Positions 1 to 11,440 of a stretch of 64,000 bases of DNA are shown piece by piece. The number at the start of each line of letters is the position of its first letter. Position 1 is the first letter of the stretch. The notes under the pieces are model-generated. The model was not told where the DNA came from. It was given only the letters and a program-made list of their open reading frames with translations, and did no database searches. This stretch comes from Mauremys mutica (Eukaryota; Chordata; Testudines; Geoemydidae), in assembly GCF_020497125.1 (NCBI RefSeq), contig NC_059084.1:31960203-32024202 (forward strand), read 5' to 3'. The position numbers and the translations under genes are program-made.

Positions 1-1018
1 ACCCTCTGAGGAAGGCCAACCTTAGGAGGACCTCCGTCCCCCATTGCCTCAAGCTACTCAGCATGCTATGTGAGACTATGTAAAGGGGTGTGGACACCTG
101 CATTTTACTTCCAGTTGCAGAAACAGGAAGGCTTTTACCATTTAGTTTAGTCACTAATTTAGCTTACTTAATGGTGTGGGATTCAAAGATTGTTCTGTTT
201 CAGATCCTCCGTGGCCCATGCTTGAATTGTCTGGGTGAAGGTCGTCATCTGGGCTTCTTTTCTCTCCCCATTTGGGATTCAGGCTCTGAGAAAAAAGCAT
301 GAGTTTAAATTCCATTCCGTCCTGATGGCGGAAGCCCTGAAATCTTCCAGAATGGGTCTGGAGTCTGGCCCAATTCCATAGCCTCACTTTCAAATGCAAG
401 GAAGATGGACTACAGTGTTGAGAAGGCCTTGATAGCTTGGGCCAAATACAGTCTCGGATTTGATTCTGAGGCACTCTTTCCCCCTCTCAGTATAGAGGAA
501 AAGAAAATAGCACCATTGTTCCCCAGGACCTCTGCCTCCCAGACCAGAGATAGCAACATTACATCCTCAGGTTTCAAGATCACAAACTCCATGATGCCAA
601 GAAGAAAGCATTGTGACCAGCACTGAGGGAAATCCCACATGCTGAAGCCCAAGTTGATATGTAGCTCACACTCCCCAGCACACGGGTTCTTGGTTCTGGC
701 ACATGAGGGTATTGAATTGAGGCTGTTCTGTCTTTGTGCCAGCCTATGTGCAACGCCCCAGGGTCAAGACTCAATCCAATCCCCTCGTGCTCCACAGCAG
801 GCACTAAGTCTAGTCCCATTCCCAAACTACTGGTCTTTGGTGGCAGTGTTGCAGATGAGTCCTGTGTCTTGCCACGGGTAATCTGCATATGCCCAAAGTC
901 ATAGCCCTTCCTGTCTGTCAGTAACAGAACTAAAACATGTGGTTCCGCTGGTACCACAGGTTAACATTTGGCATTCTTTGTGCTGACTCATTCTGAAGTG
1001 CTTGGGACCCCACCTACT

Positions 1019-1735
1019 ATAATTAAGGCTGCAAGTCTGTCACGGAAGTCATGGATTTTGTGATTTTCTGGGACCTCCGTGACTTCTGCAGCGGCCGTTG
1101 CGGCTGGCCTGGGGGCTGCCAGAACAGCTTGGGCAGCCCTCAGGCCAGCCGCGCCGACGGCTGCTGGGGCAGTCTTGGGCTACCATGCCCCTCTCCCACC
1201 ACCAGCAGCAGGAGTTTGGGTGTGGGAGGGGGCTCAGTGCTGAGGCAGCGGGTTGGGGTGTGGGAGGAGTGAGGACTCTGGATGGAGCTTACCTAGGTGG
1301 AGGCCTGGTCAGGTGGCTCTGCATGTTCCTTTTGCATGCAGGCACCACCTCCACAACTCCCATTGGCTGTTGTTCCCGACCAGTGGGAGCTATGGAGCAG
1401 GCGCGTGGGGCGGGGGCAGTGCGCAGAGCTCCTCTGCCTGAGCCTCCACCTAGGGCCCGCAGGGACATATTGGCTGCTTCCGAGAGCCAGGTAGGGAGCC
1501 TGCAAGCCCTGCCTGCCACCCAGAAGCAGCGGGGGTGCTGGGCCACACGCTGCTCTCACCCATGGTGCCCCCCAGAGCGCCCTTCCCCCCTTCTCTCCCC
1601 CCCCCCCTAAAGTTTTAGTAAGGGGTATATAGTACAAGTCATGGACAGGTCAAGGGCCATGAATTTTTGTTTATGGCCCGTGACCTGTCCACATCTTTTA
1701 CTAAAAATACCTCGGACTAAAATGTAGACTTAGTT
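1019..1735. repeat. Unclassified interspersed repeat, copy 1 (GC-rich core, 3' hairpin)
   Basis: The element begins near the word AAGTCTGTCACGGAAGTCATGG and ends near CTTTTACTAAAAATACC. A GC-rich middle is followed by a hairpin whose arms are near GACAGGTCAAGGGCCAT and ATGGCCCGTGACCTGTC (about 1645-1693). A second copy at about 28190-28500 shares both ends and the hairpin but has a different middle. I do not recognise the family; a non-autonomous DNA transposon is the likeliest class. Confidence 0.5.
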
Positions 1736-3000
1736 ATAATCCAAACCTGACAATCAAGTCAGAATCTCTGTGAAGTTTCACATGGCCTGGCAACTTCCTT
1801 GGAAAGTCTAAAATGCCTTCCTACGTGTGCTAGGAAAAGTAGTGCAAATACAGAGACAGGCTACACTACCAGCCATGCAGTAATTTCACCTCACTGACCA
1901 GGTCTCACAGTGTTCATGAAATTATTACATCTCTCTATTCTCGGATTATTACATGGCATTTCTGTGTCCATCACGTTCCTTTTCTTGTGCTCTGCAGCAG
2001 AACAGAACCAAATTCCATACAGTGCTAATTTATTCTGTCACTGTGAAATACCCTTCATAACCATCCTTGCTCAGCTATGGCACATAGATGAAAATACTCC
2101 AATGTAAAATCCATTGCTTATTTCTGAGGATGAGTTTTCCCTAAGTTCTCAAGATGGCCCAGCTCTTCTTCCCGGGTTTTGGCTCCTGTCATTGTCTAGC
2201 CCCACTCAGAATATTCTTTCCTGGCTTCTGGCCTTGGACTGCTGCATTGTTCTCCAGGCAGCCTAGTTTACCAGACTCTCTCTGATTCCTGCGGCTTGGC
2301 TCCAGTGCATCCCTCTTGTGGAGAAAGCTTGAAAGCAAGAAGCCGCTATAGGCAGATCATTAACCATTGAAACAAACTGCCCAGGAAGATGGTGGATTCT
2401 CTGTCCTTTGAAATTTCCCTATGGAATATGCTGTAGTTCCACATGTGGTGGTTAGACTTAAATTACTAGATGAGATTCTCTGGCTTGTGTTATGCAGGTG
2501 ATCAGATTATCATAATAATCTCTTCTGGTGTTTAATATATGCATTATGCAGTCAAGGAATAAACACGGCCTTGATTCCTCACTCAGATACTATGGTGAGG
2601 AGCATGTTATAAACATATGTAGCAGGAATGGGCAGCTTTAAATCCACTAAAACCCTTTGGCAGGCCATACGTCGTTTTAAGAGGCTAATATTGCATAACA
2701 AATATTGCATTTGGTACAATACAGCATGTTAACCTACAGTAAACCATATATTAAGAGTGTAAAACTGAAGTGTTCTTAAATATAACAGCCCCTTACAGCA
2801 CTCTTCAATCCAAAAGTTTAAACATAAATATTTCACTAACATTTCTTCCAGTGTGCAGAAAAGTTGGGGTTTAATAAATGAAAATAATGGGAAATAAATT
2901 CTTAACATTTTTTTTCTCTGCTGCTCCCAGACTTTGCCTCCACTCTGTAGTAGTCACGGGCTCCACTATGTGAGGCAGAGCCCACATGCTGTGTCACGTG

Positions 3001-3184
3001 GGGAGGGATAGCTCAGTGGTTTGAGCATTGGCCTGCTAAACCCAGGGTTGTGAGTTCAATCCTTGAGGGGGCCATTTAGAGATCTGGGGCAAAAATCTGT
3101 CTGGGGATTTGTCCTGCTTTGAGCAGAGGGTTGGACTAGATGACCTCCTGAGGTCACTTTCAACCCTGATATTCTATGATTCTG
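3001..3184 (+). repeat. tRNA-derived SINE (tortoise pol III type) with CR1-like tail
   Basis: A tRNA-like head carries a pol III A box (TAGCTCAGTGG, 3009-3019) and B box (GAGTTCAATCC, 3052-3062). The tail contains GGTTGGACTAGATGACCTCC and ends in ATTCTATGATTCTGTG, like the 3' end of CR1 LINEs. That is the usual arrangement for a SINE mobilised by CR1. Related copies lie at 36079, 63421 and 63597. It is not a functional tRNA gene: the anticodon arm is not tRNA-like and the sequence is repeated. Confidence 0.85.
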
Positions 3185-4244
3185 TGCTACTCAAATTTGG
3201 CCCGTCCATCATGCCAGCAGTGAAGGCACTCTGCCATCAAGCCACCCAGCTCTGGTTATTAACTCTCTACTGGCAGAGCTGTGCCTGCCCAAGGCTGGGG
3301 TGGAGGGGGATTGTTCACAATTTGGCTGTGGGAGCTGGGAGCCAATGGCAAGGCAGTAACCAGAGCTGGGTGAGGTAGGGTGGTGCCCTTCCCCTATGTG
3401 AATGGCAGAGGTGGTGGTTAGGCCAATGAGTGTCATTGCGACTGAGCTTATGGGCTCCTGGTCTGTTCCCCATTGATGTAGGCTCTGGTTTTGTCCCATG
3501 CCACCCAGCTCTAGTTTCTTCCTCCCATTGGCGGAGGTGTGCCCTGCCACTGCTGGTGTGGAGGTTTGGCCAGAAGCTGATTGGCTGTCAGCTCTCAAAT
3601 AATCAGCTGATGGGAATGCAGTAACTGGAGCTAGGTGGGGTGAGGTGGAGTTGGAGTCTGTGTTAGGAAAGTGGAACCAAGTAGAACAGTCTGAGGCGTT
3701 AGCAGCTTCACTAAAACTGTGTCCTCAGTAACCAGCTCTTAAAACAAAATAATAATTCTGGGACTGTGACCCTGCCTATGGACAGGCCAAATAAAATATT
3801 CTGGCAAGCTGGTTGTGGCCCCCAGGCCACATTGATGATCTCAGCTATGTAGAATAGATTATATGGCAGCAGAGAACTGGCTGGAATCCCTTATCTGTTT
3901 CCAGACTTTCCAGCACTGGGTTTTTTGAAGTTGTATTTTTTTAAAGTATTGTACTTTTTTTTATATTGGCTGGACTAGTGTGTAATTTTATAAGTAGAAA
4001 ACTTCATCCATGGTTAATGCAAATAAGACTCTAGTCTACCCTATTCACCCCACCTCCAAAGCCTTCCTGGGACCCTTGCACTTCTTCCTAGTCTTTCATC
4101 CCCATTTTTTGCTAGTCTAAAATTAGGCACCTACATCTGTGAAGAAGTGCTTATATTAGCAGCCTCACTTTTCGAAGCACTGAGCTCCCATGAAGCTCTG
4201 ATGTGATTAGGAGCTGTGGGTGAAAATCCAACCATGTACTTATA

Positions 4245-4500
4245 TAAGAACACAGTGGCCATACTGGGTCAGACTAATGGTCTATCTAGCCCAGTATTCT
4301 GTCTTCTGACAGCAGCTGGTGCCAGATTTTTCAGAGGGAATGAATAGAACAGGGCAATTGAAAGATCCATCCCCTTTTGTCCATGCCCAGCTTCAGAGGT
4401 TTAGGGACACCCAGAGCGTAGGATTGTGTCCCTGACAACCTTAGGTCCATCAGTAGCTATTAGCCAATCCTCCATGAACTTACTATTTTTTTTAAACCAA
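4245..4500 (-). repeat. CR1 LINE 3'-end fragment, antisense
   Basis: Starts AAGAACACAGTGGCCATACTGG and runs through the usual CR1 3' region in reverse. It matches, in inverse orientation, the ends of the sense copies at 16165 and 17355 (TTCTTATGTT). No coding part is left. Confidence 0.75.
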
Positions 4501-4867
4501 CACTACATCCCCACAGGTTAACTTAAAGCATTATCCTTGAAATGTTGGCCGTAATTTGTAGAACTTAGTGATTATCCTGAAGCAGGGGTTGTCTGGCTCT
4601 TAAACTGTGTACTCTGAGAAGTAACTGAAAAGGGTTAGGCAACTTCTTAAAAATTTGAAGTAAAAAGCTTTATGCAAAGGCCACAGCTAGTGTATTGTTA
4701 TATGCTACTTCCTGTTGCTTTGAGTACTGCCTGGTCTCGATCCTTCTTTGGGAGTTACTGTATCTTCATGCTGAAGAGGTGTTATAATCTGGTAGTGCAT
4801 GTCTACAATGAACTGTATCAATTATTTTAGCTTTTATTTTGTGCTAGTTCTAAATTAGCAGTTAACA

Positions 4868-5035
4868 TTCTTCTTGAAGTGTTTACTCATGTCAGTTCCA
4901 TTTTAGGTGTATGCGCGCCCACGTGCACAGTTGTCAGAGACAGTTGTCGGCTGTGGCACCCTCTGGAGTGCCACACTTATGCATTGGTATATCAGGCACC
5001 GCTGGCCCTATGCCCTCTCCGTTCCTTCTTACCGC
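4868..5035 (+). repeat. DIRS left inverted terminal repeat
   Basis: The segment from TTCTTCTTGAAG through CCCTCTCCGTTCCTTCTT pairs with the reverse complement of about 9894-10050; the words TTGGTATATCAGGC and GCCCACGT are shared in order. Its first 42 bases are complementary to 9752-9793 with about 36 of 42 matches. Confidence 0.75.
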
Positions 5036-5170
5036 CCAAGGAGTGCCTCTTTCCCTTGCTTTGCAAGAGGTCATTGGGTTTTCTCCTACTTGATCTCTGC
5101 ACTATAGCTGTAAATAGTTTAGTTTAGTAAGTAGTTAAGTGTTTTAGTTAGTTAGGAGCCTGGCGGGGAC

Positions 5171-7045
5171 ATGCCCAGGTGTCTGGGTTTTAAGCCCTGC
5201 TCTGACCTGCATGGCAGCTGTTTGAAGTGCCATGGGGAATCTCACTTAAAAGAAAAGTGTCGCATCTGTAAGAACTTTTGTCCCAAGACACAGAACGCTT
5301 GAGGGTCCTCAACATTCACTTGAGGGTCCTCTTCATGGAGGCTGATCTTTGCACAGCCTTGAAGCTGGCACGGCCGGATGCAGCACCCATTACTTTGGCT
5401 ATGGCATGTAGCGCACCTGCATCACCAGGCTCTTCCTGGCACTCTTCCCCTTTGCCAGTGCCCAAGAAGAAGGCAAAGAAGAGGGACTTGACACCGAACA
5501 AGCCGGATTAAGGGGCATTGGGCAAAGAAACCTGCTTGGGCCGCCTGCCCACCCACACTGGAGCCACAAGGGGGCTTTGCCCTGGTGAGTACTATCCCCG
5601 TAAGGGACCTGCCACCAACTCCAGGGAGTGGTAGGGGACCCAGGCTGATGGCACAGTCAGTGCCCGCTCAGCTCCTGGTGCCTGGAGAGCAACAAGTGTT
5701 CTCGCTGTTGCCACATGCAGCGATGGACCTGGCTAAGGCTCCCCACAAGGGCAGGCTTATTGTGAGGGCCTCCCAGAAGGCAAGCGAGCGCTGCAGAGCC
5801 CTGTGTCGCAATACCATTGATCTCCACGTCGACCCAAGTCATCAGTTCGCTTCTACAGGTCTCTGGCATCACGTTCCTGGTCTCCGCCCTCACACTGGAA
5901 CTCACCTAGAGAGAGAGACTGATCATCTTAGTGTCGACCCTCACCAAGACCTCGGGGATGCTCCCCAACTTGGCGCTGCTCCCCTTACTCCTGACACTGG
6001 TCAGACCATTCCAGGCACTGGTCACCCGTGGTGGTAGTTAACCGCCAGACCCTGGCCTTGACGATCCCACCATGGTCTCTGGAGGAAGAGGACTTCTCTG
6101 GCACAGAGAGAGAGTTCAGCCCCTCACCTACACAGCATTGTGACTGGGCTCTGGAAGGTGCATCTGCTGTGGTGATGCAGACCTGGCAGCAGGGCCAGTG
6201 GCCGACACAATGGCCCTATTGGAACCCCTTCGGCATATCCATTATACCGATGTCCCAGTCCCACCAGTCCTCAGTCGCTGCATCTGACAAACCACAGTCA
6301 GCACCAGGCTTGGTGCAGGATGCACCAGTGGGCGTTGCGGTGGAGGAACGGATGCCCAACCTGAGACCTCTTTTCCCAGCGAGTAAAGACTCCTCAGGTC
6401 CTCCCCCGGTAGTCCAGTCATCCTCCTCTCCAGACATGGCCGGGCCTTCCTGGGCTAGCCCTCTGGATGACTTCAGAGAGCATCAAGCGCTGCTCTGCCA
6501 ACTTGGGCCTTAAGGCGAAGGAAATGGTGGAGCAGTTGTACGCGTTATTCAGTGTGCTCTTTGCGTCCACCCCTGGTGCACGAAGGGGTCCTGAATATTG
6601 CCAAGACCATCTGGCAAACCCTGTTCTCCATCCCACCCACTTCCAAGAGGGCGGAAAAGAAGTATTTTGCCCCACAAAACGATTTTGAATACTTAATCAC
6701 CCACCTGTGGTCGTGTCAGCAGCCAACAAAAAGGACAACCAGGGACTGGCCAGTTCCACCCCCAAAAATAAGGAGGCCAAGAAACTAGACCTTTTTGGAT
6801 GCAAAATTTATTCCATGGCCAGTCTCCAGTTCCGGGTGGAAAACTACCAGGCCCTTTTGAGGCATTATAATTTTAACTTGTGGAACTCCCTTTTCAAGTT
6901 TAAGGACTTCATGTCCCAGGAGGCAGCCCAAGAGTTAGAGGTTCTGGTGGACTGTCCCAGGAGATGCAAGCCTCTATTCAGGACCTCCAGTTTCATGGAC
7001 TTGGGCTGTTCTCTGACCAAACAGACACAAGGCTGCGCAGTCTAA
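5171..7045 (+). pseudogene. DIRS gag-like region, frameshifted
   Basis: The reading begins near 5171 with a Met followed by a short cysteine/histidine-rich stretch (residue pattern CxxCxxxxHxxxxCxxC). It continues in several frames through serine- and proline-rich sequence. The C-terminal part (6707-7045) has the KKLDLFG and LRHYNFNLWNS words typical of DIRS gag proteins. Several frame changes and stops separate the parts, so no single intact product is encoded. Calls for the amino-terminal part are weak; the C-terminal match is better. Confidence 0.55.
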
Positions 7046-7403
7046 AGGACATTTGGGCCACTCCCGTTGCTAGGGCAGTGGTAGCCTCAGCAGGGACCTG
7101 CAAGGAGAAGGGACACTGGTTTTAGTTGCTGCCACCCTTCATCCTCCCACTCACCGGCGCAGCCTGGCCCAGCAAGACACCACAGGGGCCAGAAGCGGTT
7201 GTTTTGAGGGAGCGCTCAAGAGCTCAGTCAGCTCCCCAGATCTCCCGCCTTTATCTCAACTATCTCCAGCCCTTCTGTTCAGCCTAGTCAAGGGTCACCT
7301 TGGACTGTTGGGTGTTAGACTTCATGTCATCAGTCTACACCCTTCAATTTTTGGCCACTCCTCCCTTCCCTGTCTCTCTTCAGCAACACTTCTCATGAGC
7401 AAC

Positions 7404-8272
7404 TCCTCATTCAGGAGGTAAACAACCTACTGCAATTGGGGGTGGTATAGGAGGTCCCTCAGGAACTGAGGGGGAAGGGGATCTACTCCCACTATTTCCT
7501 GATCCAGAAGGCAAAGGGGGGGAGAGTCTCATTCTGGATCTGCGATAGCTTAATACCTCAAAAAGTTAAAATTTCACATGGTATCCCTGGCCTCCATCAT
7601 TCCTTCCCTAGATTTGGGAGACAGGGACGCTTATTTCCATATCTCTTATCTTCCCAGGATGCAGGCAGTTCCTTCCCTTCATGGTGGGCCAGCACCATTT
7701 CCAATTGCGGTGCTCCCCTTTGGCCTATCCTTGGCCCTGCGGGTCTTTACAAAATGCATGGTCCGTGTAGCTGCTTACCTAAGGTGCCAGGAGGTCCAGG
7801 TCTATCCTTATCTTGATGATTGGCTCATTAAGGGCAAATCACGGGATCACATGCAGAGCAGCCTTGGTCTGGTGCGAGCCACATGTTGCAACTTGAGCCT
7901 GTTAGTGAATTAAAGAAGTCAACCCTTGTACCAGTGCAACGGATAGAGTTCATCGGGGTGGTTCTTGACTCCACGTGGGCAAGGGCATTCCTTCCAGAGT
8001 CCCACTTCTGAGCCATGTCAGATGTAATCTCCCATGTGAGGGGATAATATGTTCACCACTGCCCGCACCAGCCTAAGGTTGTTAGGTCATATGGAAGCCT
8101 GTACTTATGTGGTGTCCTGCCTGGCTCTATCTGCGCCTGCTGCAGGCGTGGTTGGCATCGGTCTACATCCCCAGCAGGCACGACCTGGACCTGGTAATCA
8201 AGGTGCTGGACCACATTCGGGCATCTCTGGCGTGGAGGCTGGACCCCGCATCAGTCTTGTAGGGAGTTCCCT
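7404..8272 (+). pseudogene. DIRS reverse transcriptase, degenerate
   Basis: The clearest open part is 7578-7913. It holds the LPFG word and the catalytic YLDD box (7809-7820) followed by WLIKG, as in DIRS reverse transcriptases. Upstream, an in-frame stop interrupts the finger region (about 7447), and further stops follow the YLDD segment. It copied element RNA in its ancestor and cannot make an intact enzyme now. Confidence 0.7.
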
Positions 8273-8274
8273 TC

Positions 8275-8598
8275 GTGGCCCCACACCCATCATTGACTCT
8301 GGTGTCCGATGCCTCGGACCTAGGATGGGGAGCCCACCTGGGAGGGCTCAGTACACAAGGCTACTGGTTGGGGAGGCCTACCGTTCATTCCACAAATGTC
8401 AGGGAGCTCAGGGTGGTTCGTCAGGCTTTTCGGTCCCAGTTGCAAGGCAAGGTGGTTCAAGTCCTGACTGACAACATCTCCACAATGTTTTATATCAACA
8501 AACAAGGCAGAGCCAGGTCGTCAGCCCTTTGCCAGGAAGCCCTCCGGCTCTGGGACTTCTGTGTGCAGCATGCCATTCATCTTGTGAAGTGCACCTGA
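8275..8598 (+). pseudogene. DIRS RNase H domain fragment
   Basis: An open stretch of 107 codons carries SDASDLGWGAHL near its start, NVRELRVV in the middle and LTDNISTMFYINKQG near its end. These correspond to the catalytic D, E and D blocks of DIRS RNase H. It follows the reverse transcriptase directly, as expected. There is no independent start codon logic; the frame is part of a formerly continuous pol. Confidence 0.75.
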
Positions 8599-8610
8599 AC
8601 CAGGAACTTT

Positions 8611-9716
8611 TTGGCAGATTGCCTCTGCAGAATCTTCTCATCTCGCCACAAGTTCTCTCTCCACCCCAGTGTGATCAATCAGATCTTCCAGAAGTGGAGG
8701 TTTCCTGTTTGCGACTTGCCAGAACAGGAAGTGCCACCTGTTCTGCTTGTTCCGGGGGATCAACAGGGACTCCCTGTCAGATGCCTTTCTACTGTTGTGG
8801 TCTGGAGCTCTGATGTAGGCTTTCCCACTGGTGCCGGTGTTCCACAAGGTCCTCATTAAGGTCAAGCAGGACAAGACCAAGGTCATCCTGATTGCCCCGG
8901 CTTGGCGTCACCAGTACTGGTTCAGCACACTTATGGACGTGTTGGTGTAGTCTCCAATGGCGCTGTCCGGATTTTATAAGTCTGAGGAGGAGCATAGGTT
9001 GCACTCCCTGGATGTCAGGACTACGCTAGCCTTCTTACAGTTTGGTCCTTTCAGTGTAGAACATAAGAATGGCCATACTAGGTCAGACCAAAGGTCCATC
9101 TAGCCCAGTATCCTGTCTTCTGTCAGTGGCCAATGCCAGGTGCCCCAGAGGGAATGAACAAGTAATCATCAAGTGAACCATTCCCTGTTGCTCATTCCCA
9201 GCTTCTGGCAAACAGAGGCTAGGGACACCATCCCTGCCCATCCTGGCTAATAGCCATCAATGGACCTATCCTCTATTAATTCATCTAGTTATTTTTAACC
9301 CTGTTATAGTTTTGGCCTTCACAACATCCTCTGGCAAGGAGTTCCATAGGTTGACTGTGCGTTGTGTGAAGAAATACTTCCTTTTGTTTCCGTTTTGCAA
9401 GTCGACGCAGTTTGTCGTGGTGGCAGATAGGATGAGAGGTCGTCCGGTGTCCACCCAGAGAATTTCATCTTGGATCACCGCCTGCATCCATTTCTGCTAT
9501 GATCAGGCGAAGGCGCCTCTGCCGGCGATTCACTGTTCACTCAACTAGAGCGCAAGCCTCGTCAGCGGCCTTCCTGGCCCAAGTGCCCATGCAAGATATC
9601 TGCAGAGCTGCTACCTGGTCGTCCATTCACATGTTCACATCTCACTACACGCTTACCCAACAAGCTCGAGATGATGCTGGCTTCACTAGAGCAGTACTGA
9701 AAGCCACAAGACTGTG
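8611..9716 (+). pseudogene. DIRS tyrosine recombinase region, split by a CR1 fragment
   Basis: After RNase H, the words SVINQIFQKW and VILIAPAW (in different frames) are typical of the DIRS linker and recombinase start. The C-terminal recombinase block is at 9499-9716 and contains HSTRA (9538-9552) followed by QDICRAATW. The conserved Arg of the HxxR box is present. The region is frameshifted and interrupted at 9058-9402 by antisense CR1, so it is inactive. Confidence 0.7.
9058..9402 (-). repeat. CR1 3'-end fragment inserted in the DIRS recombinase
   Basis: GAACATAAGAATGGCCATAC at the left edge is the reverse complement of the CR1 3' terminus. The sequence continues with the standard CR1 3' region in reverse to the coding tail near GTGAAGAAATACTTCC. 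It separates two parts of the DIRS recombinase, so it inserted after the DIRS element. Confidence 0.8.
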
Positions 9717-9751
9717 AACTCCAAGCCCACTTCCATGTATACTGCTTGAGT

Positions 9752-9853
9752 CACCTAGAATGGAATCGACATGAGCAAGCACTTGAAGAAGAAAAAACGG
9801 CTACCCACCTTTTTCGTAACTGTTGTTCTTCGAGATGTTGCTCATGTCCATTC
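9752..9853. repeat. DIRS internal complementary region (ICR)
   Basis: The first half (9752-9793) is complementary to the outermost left end (4868-4909). The second half (9794-9853) is complementary to the outermost right end (about 10035-10098). A joined complement of both ends is what DIRS elements use to circularise before integration. Confidence 0.75.
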
Positions 9854-9893
9854 TATTCCCCGCCCTCCTGCCCTGCCCCTCTGTTGGAGTTGC

Positions 9894-10098
9894 CTGCAAG
9901 AAGGAATTGAGAGGGCATACGGCTGCTGGCGCCTGATATACCAACGCGTGAACGCAGCACAGCTGACACTGAGGATACTGGTAAGGCAAAAGTGTCCAAC
10001 AACTGTGTACGTGGGCACGCACCCACCTAGAATGGAATGCACATATGAGCAATTCATCTCAAAGAACAGTTACAAAAAAGGTGGGTAACCGTTTTTCC
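9894..10098 (-). repeat. DIRS right inverted terminal repeat
   Basis: In reverse complement it reads from ACGGTTACCCACC through CCCACGTACACAGTTGTT to GGTATATCAGGCGCC, parallel to the left terminus. The outer 30 bases or so are missing from the left terminus but are present in the ICR. Confidence 0.75.
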
Positions 10099-10271
10099 CA
10101 AGAATTAAGAATATCCTTGCTGACACTGATGTTGCTAATTCTCCAATAGGTGTGTGGGAGGTTCCTTTAAACATACATGGTGAAAAACCAATGTAATTGG
10201 GGGGTGGAGGGGGAGTTGTCATGCACCTCAGAGACTAACACTGCTTTATTTATTTATTTATTTTATTTTAG

Positions 10272-10350
10272 GGCAATGTGTATGTCAAATGCCCTTCAAT
10301 CGCTGCTGCCATTGCAGCTGTCAATGCATTGCATGGAAGGTGGTTCGCAG
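10272..10350 (+). CDS. RBM39: RBM39 penultimate coding exon
   Basis: 79 bases encoding the UHM/RRM strand and helix block (VYVKCPSIAAA, then NALHGRWFAG). AG acceptor at 10270-10271 and donor GTGAGT at 10351. Confidence 0.93.
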
Positions 10351-10530
10351 GTGAGTAAAGGCTGCTAAAAGACCTGACTTCTCATTATAGACTCAAGACA
10401 TTAAAAACATCTTTTTATCTTTTGATTAGGTAAAATGATTACAGCAGCATATGTTCCTCTTCCAACATACCACAATCTTTTCCCTGATTCCATGACTGCA
10501 ACCCAGCTACTGGTTCCTGTTCGACGATGA
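10272..10530 (+). CDS. RBM39: RBM39, last two coding exons (C-terminus)
   Basis: RBM39 (CAPER alpha) is a nuclear SR-like RNA-binding protein that acts in 3' splice-site selection and as a transcription coactivator. Two exons, 10272-10350 and 10430-10530, join in phase (GCA G|GT AAA) and encode the last 59 residues: the end of the C-terminal U2AF-homology RRM (start GNVYVKCPSI, then GRWFAGKMI) and the tail ending TATQLLVPVRR. The acceptors are TTTTATTTTAG and TTTGATTAG and the donor after exon one is GTGAGT. The human protein ends VPSRR as I recall it, so VPVRR is a small difference. Upstream exons are outside the window or not recognised. Stop TGA is 10528-10530. The identity is very secure. 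Confidence 0.95.
10430..10530 (+). CDS. RBM39: RBM39 terminal coding exon
   Basis: Acceptor AG at 10428-10429; encodes from KMITAAYVPL to the stop TGA at 10528-10530. Confidence 0.94.
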
Positions 10531-11440
10531 AGATGGATTTCGTCAGTTTTGTATATAACTATTTTTTGGAGGAAGATTGAGTTATCTTTTATTTAGATAA
10601 AACTAAAGGAAAAGGGTTTAATGTCATTTTGTGTACACTTCCCGTTACCTTTAAAAAATAAAAACTGAGTAAGCAGGAATGCAGTGTGCTCATTCTCCCT
10701 AACTAGCATTCCCACTGTGTACAAAGCTGTTGACTTCTTGTTCTGCCTTGTAATTCTTGTACATTTACTAAGGTGTTCTGTAGGAACTGAGAAGTAGCTC
10801 ATAGAAACGAATTTTCTGTAAAAGGCAGATGGGACATAATGACATTTTTAATGTTTCACAAGCCTTTCTTTTAATTCAGTAATTACATTTTACATTTCAC
10901 TAAATATAGGTGCTCTGTTAAAGGTCAATATCTGATAGAATTTATGAAGGGACATATTTAGTGTTTTGTATAAATGGAGAATTCAAAAGGCCTCTGAAGG
11001 AGCTGGTTTTGGTCAGCTACACAGCTTGTTTTATGCCGAACAGTTGGTGAGAATGGGAGGATTCAAGCGTTTTATTTCTTGATGGCAACTTTTGATTGAT
11101 GTATCTGTAAAAGTTTCTTTGTAAATACTGTGTGAGGTGTGTCTAGGGTTCCAAACAAAACACTCTCTGCATTTCCAGAGAAAAGTTGAATTGAATACAG
11201 GTAGTGTGCACAGTTTAATGATACTCAGCAAAGCCTAAGAATAAGTAGAAAATGCAGAAATATGTTTTGTCTGGTTGCATATAATCTTTGCTCTTTTTAA
11301 GCTCTGTGAGCTCTGAAATATATTTTTGGGTTACTTCAGTGTGTTTGACAAGACAGCTTGATATTTCTATCAAACAAATGACTTTCATATTGCAACAATC
11401 TTTGTAAGAACCACTCAAAAATAAAATTCTCTTAAAAAGG
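10531..11440 (+). other. RBM39: RBM39 3' UTR with candidate poly(A) signals
   Basis: A canonical AATAAA is at 10657-10662, 127 bases after the stop, giving a short 3' UTR. A second AATAAA at 11420-11425 could end a longer form. I cannot tell which is used. No repeat is obvious between them. Confidence 0.6.

Larger units (their letters stand above)
4868..10098 (+). mobile_element. DIRS-type tyrosine-recombinase retroelement, near full length, decayed
   Basis: This 5.2 kb element has inverted terminal repeats at 4868-5035 and 9894-10098, a gag-like region, a reverse transcriptase with YLDD (7809-7820), an RNase H frame, tyrosine-recombinase remnants with an HSTRA motif, and an internal complementary region just before the right terminus. 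That set and order defines DIRS elements, which integrate with a tyrosine recombinase and make no target duplication. Every reading frame is broken by frameshifts or stops, and an antisense CR1 fragment sits in the recombinase region. It lies inside an RBM39 intron in the sense direction. Confidence 0.85.
1..10271 (+). other. RBM39: RBM39 last-but-one intron, incomplete at 5' side
   Basis: Everything before the exon at 10272 is read as one intron of RBM39, because the next recognisable coding sequence is an internal exon with a clean acceptor and I found no earlier RBM39 exon here. Positions 1-1018 and 1736-3000 hold no recognisable gene or repeat. 3185-3860 looks like a decayed DNA-transposon fragment with repeated inverted pieces around the word CACCCAGCTCT. 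4501-4867 holds nothing I recognise. The rest is a SINE, CR1 fragments and a DIRS element, listed separately. Open frames in this stretch are not host genes. Confidence 0.7.

Noticed and set aside
1098..1610. 170-codon frame
   Set aside because: GC-rich repeat core; the other copy of the repeat has an unrelated core.
3001..3062. tRNA gene at the A/B box sequence
   Set aside because: The same sequence recurs at 36079, 63421 and 63597 with CR1-like tails; it is a SINE head, not a tRNA gene.
1..10271. Further upstream RBM39 exons
   Set aside because: I looked for the sequence encoding the HIYVDKNSAQ-type exon that should precede GNVY and did not find it in this stretch.
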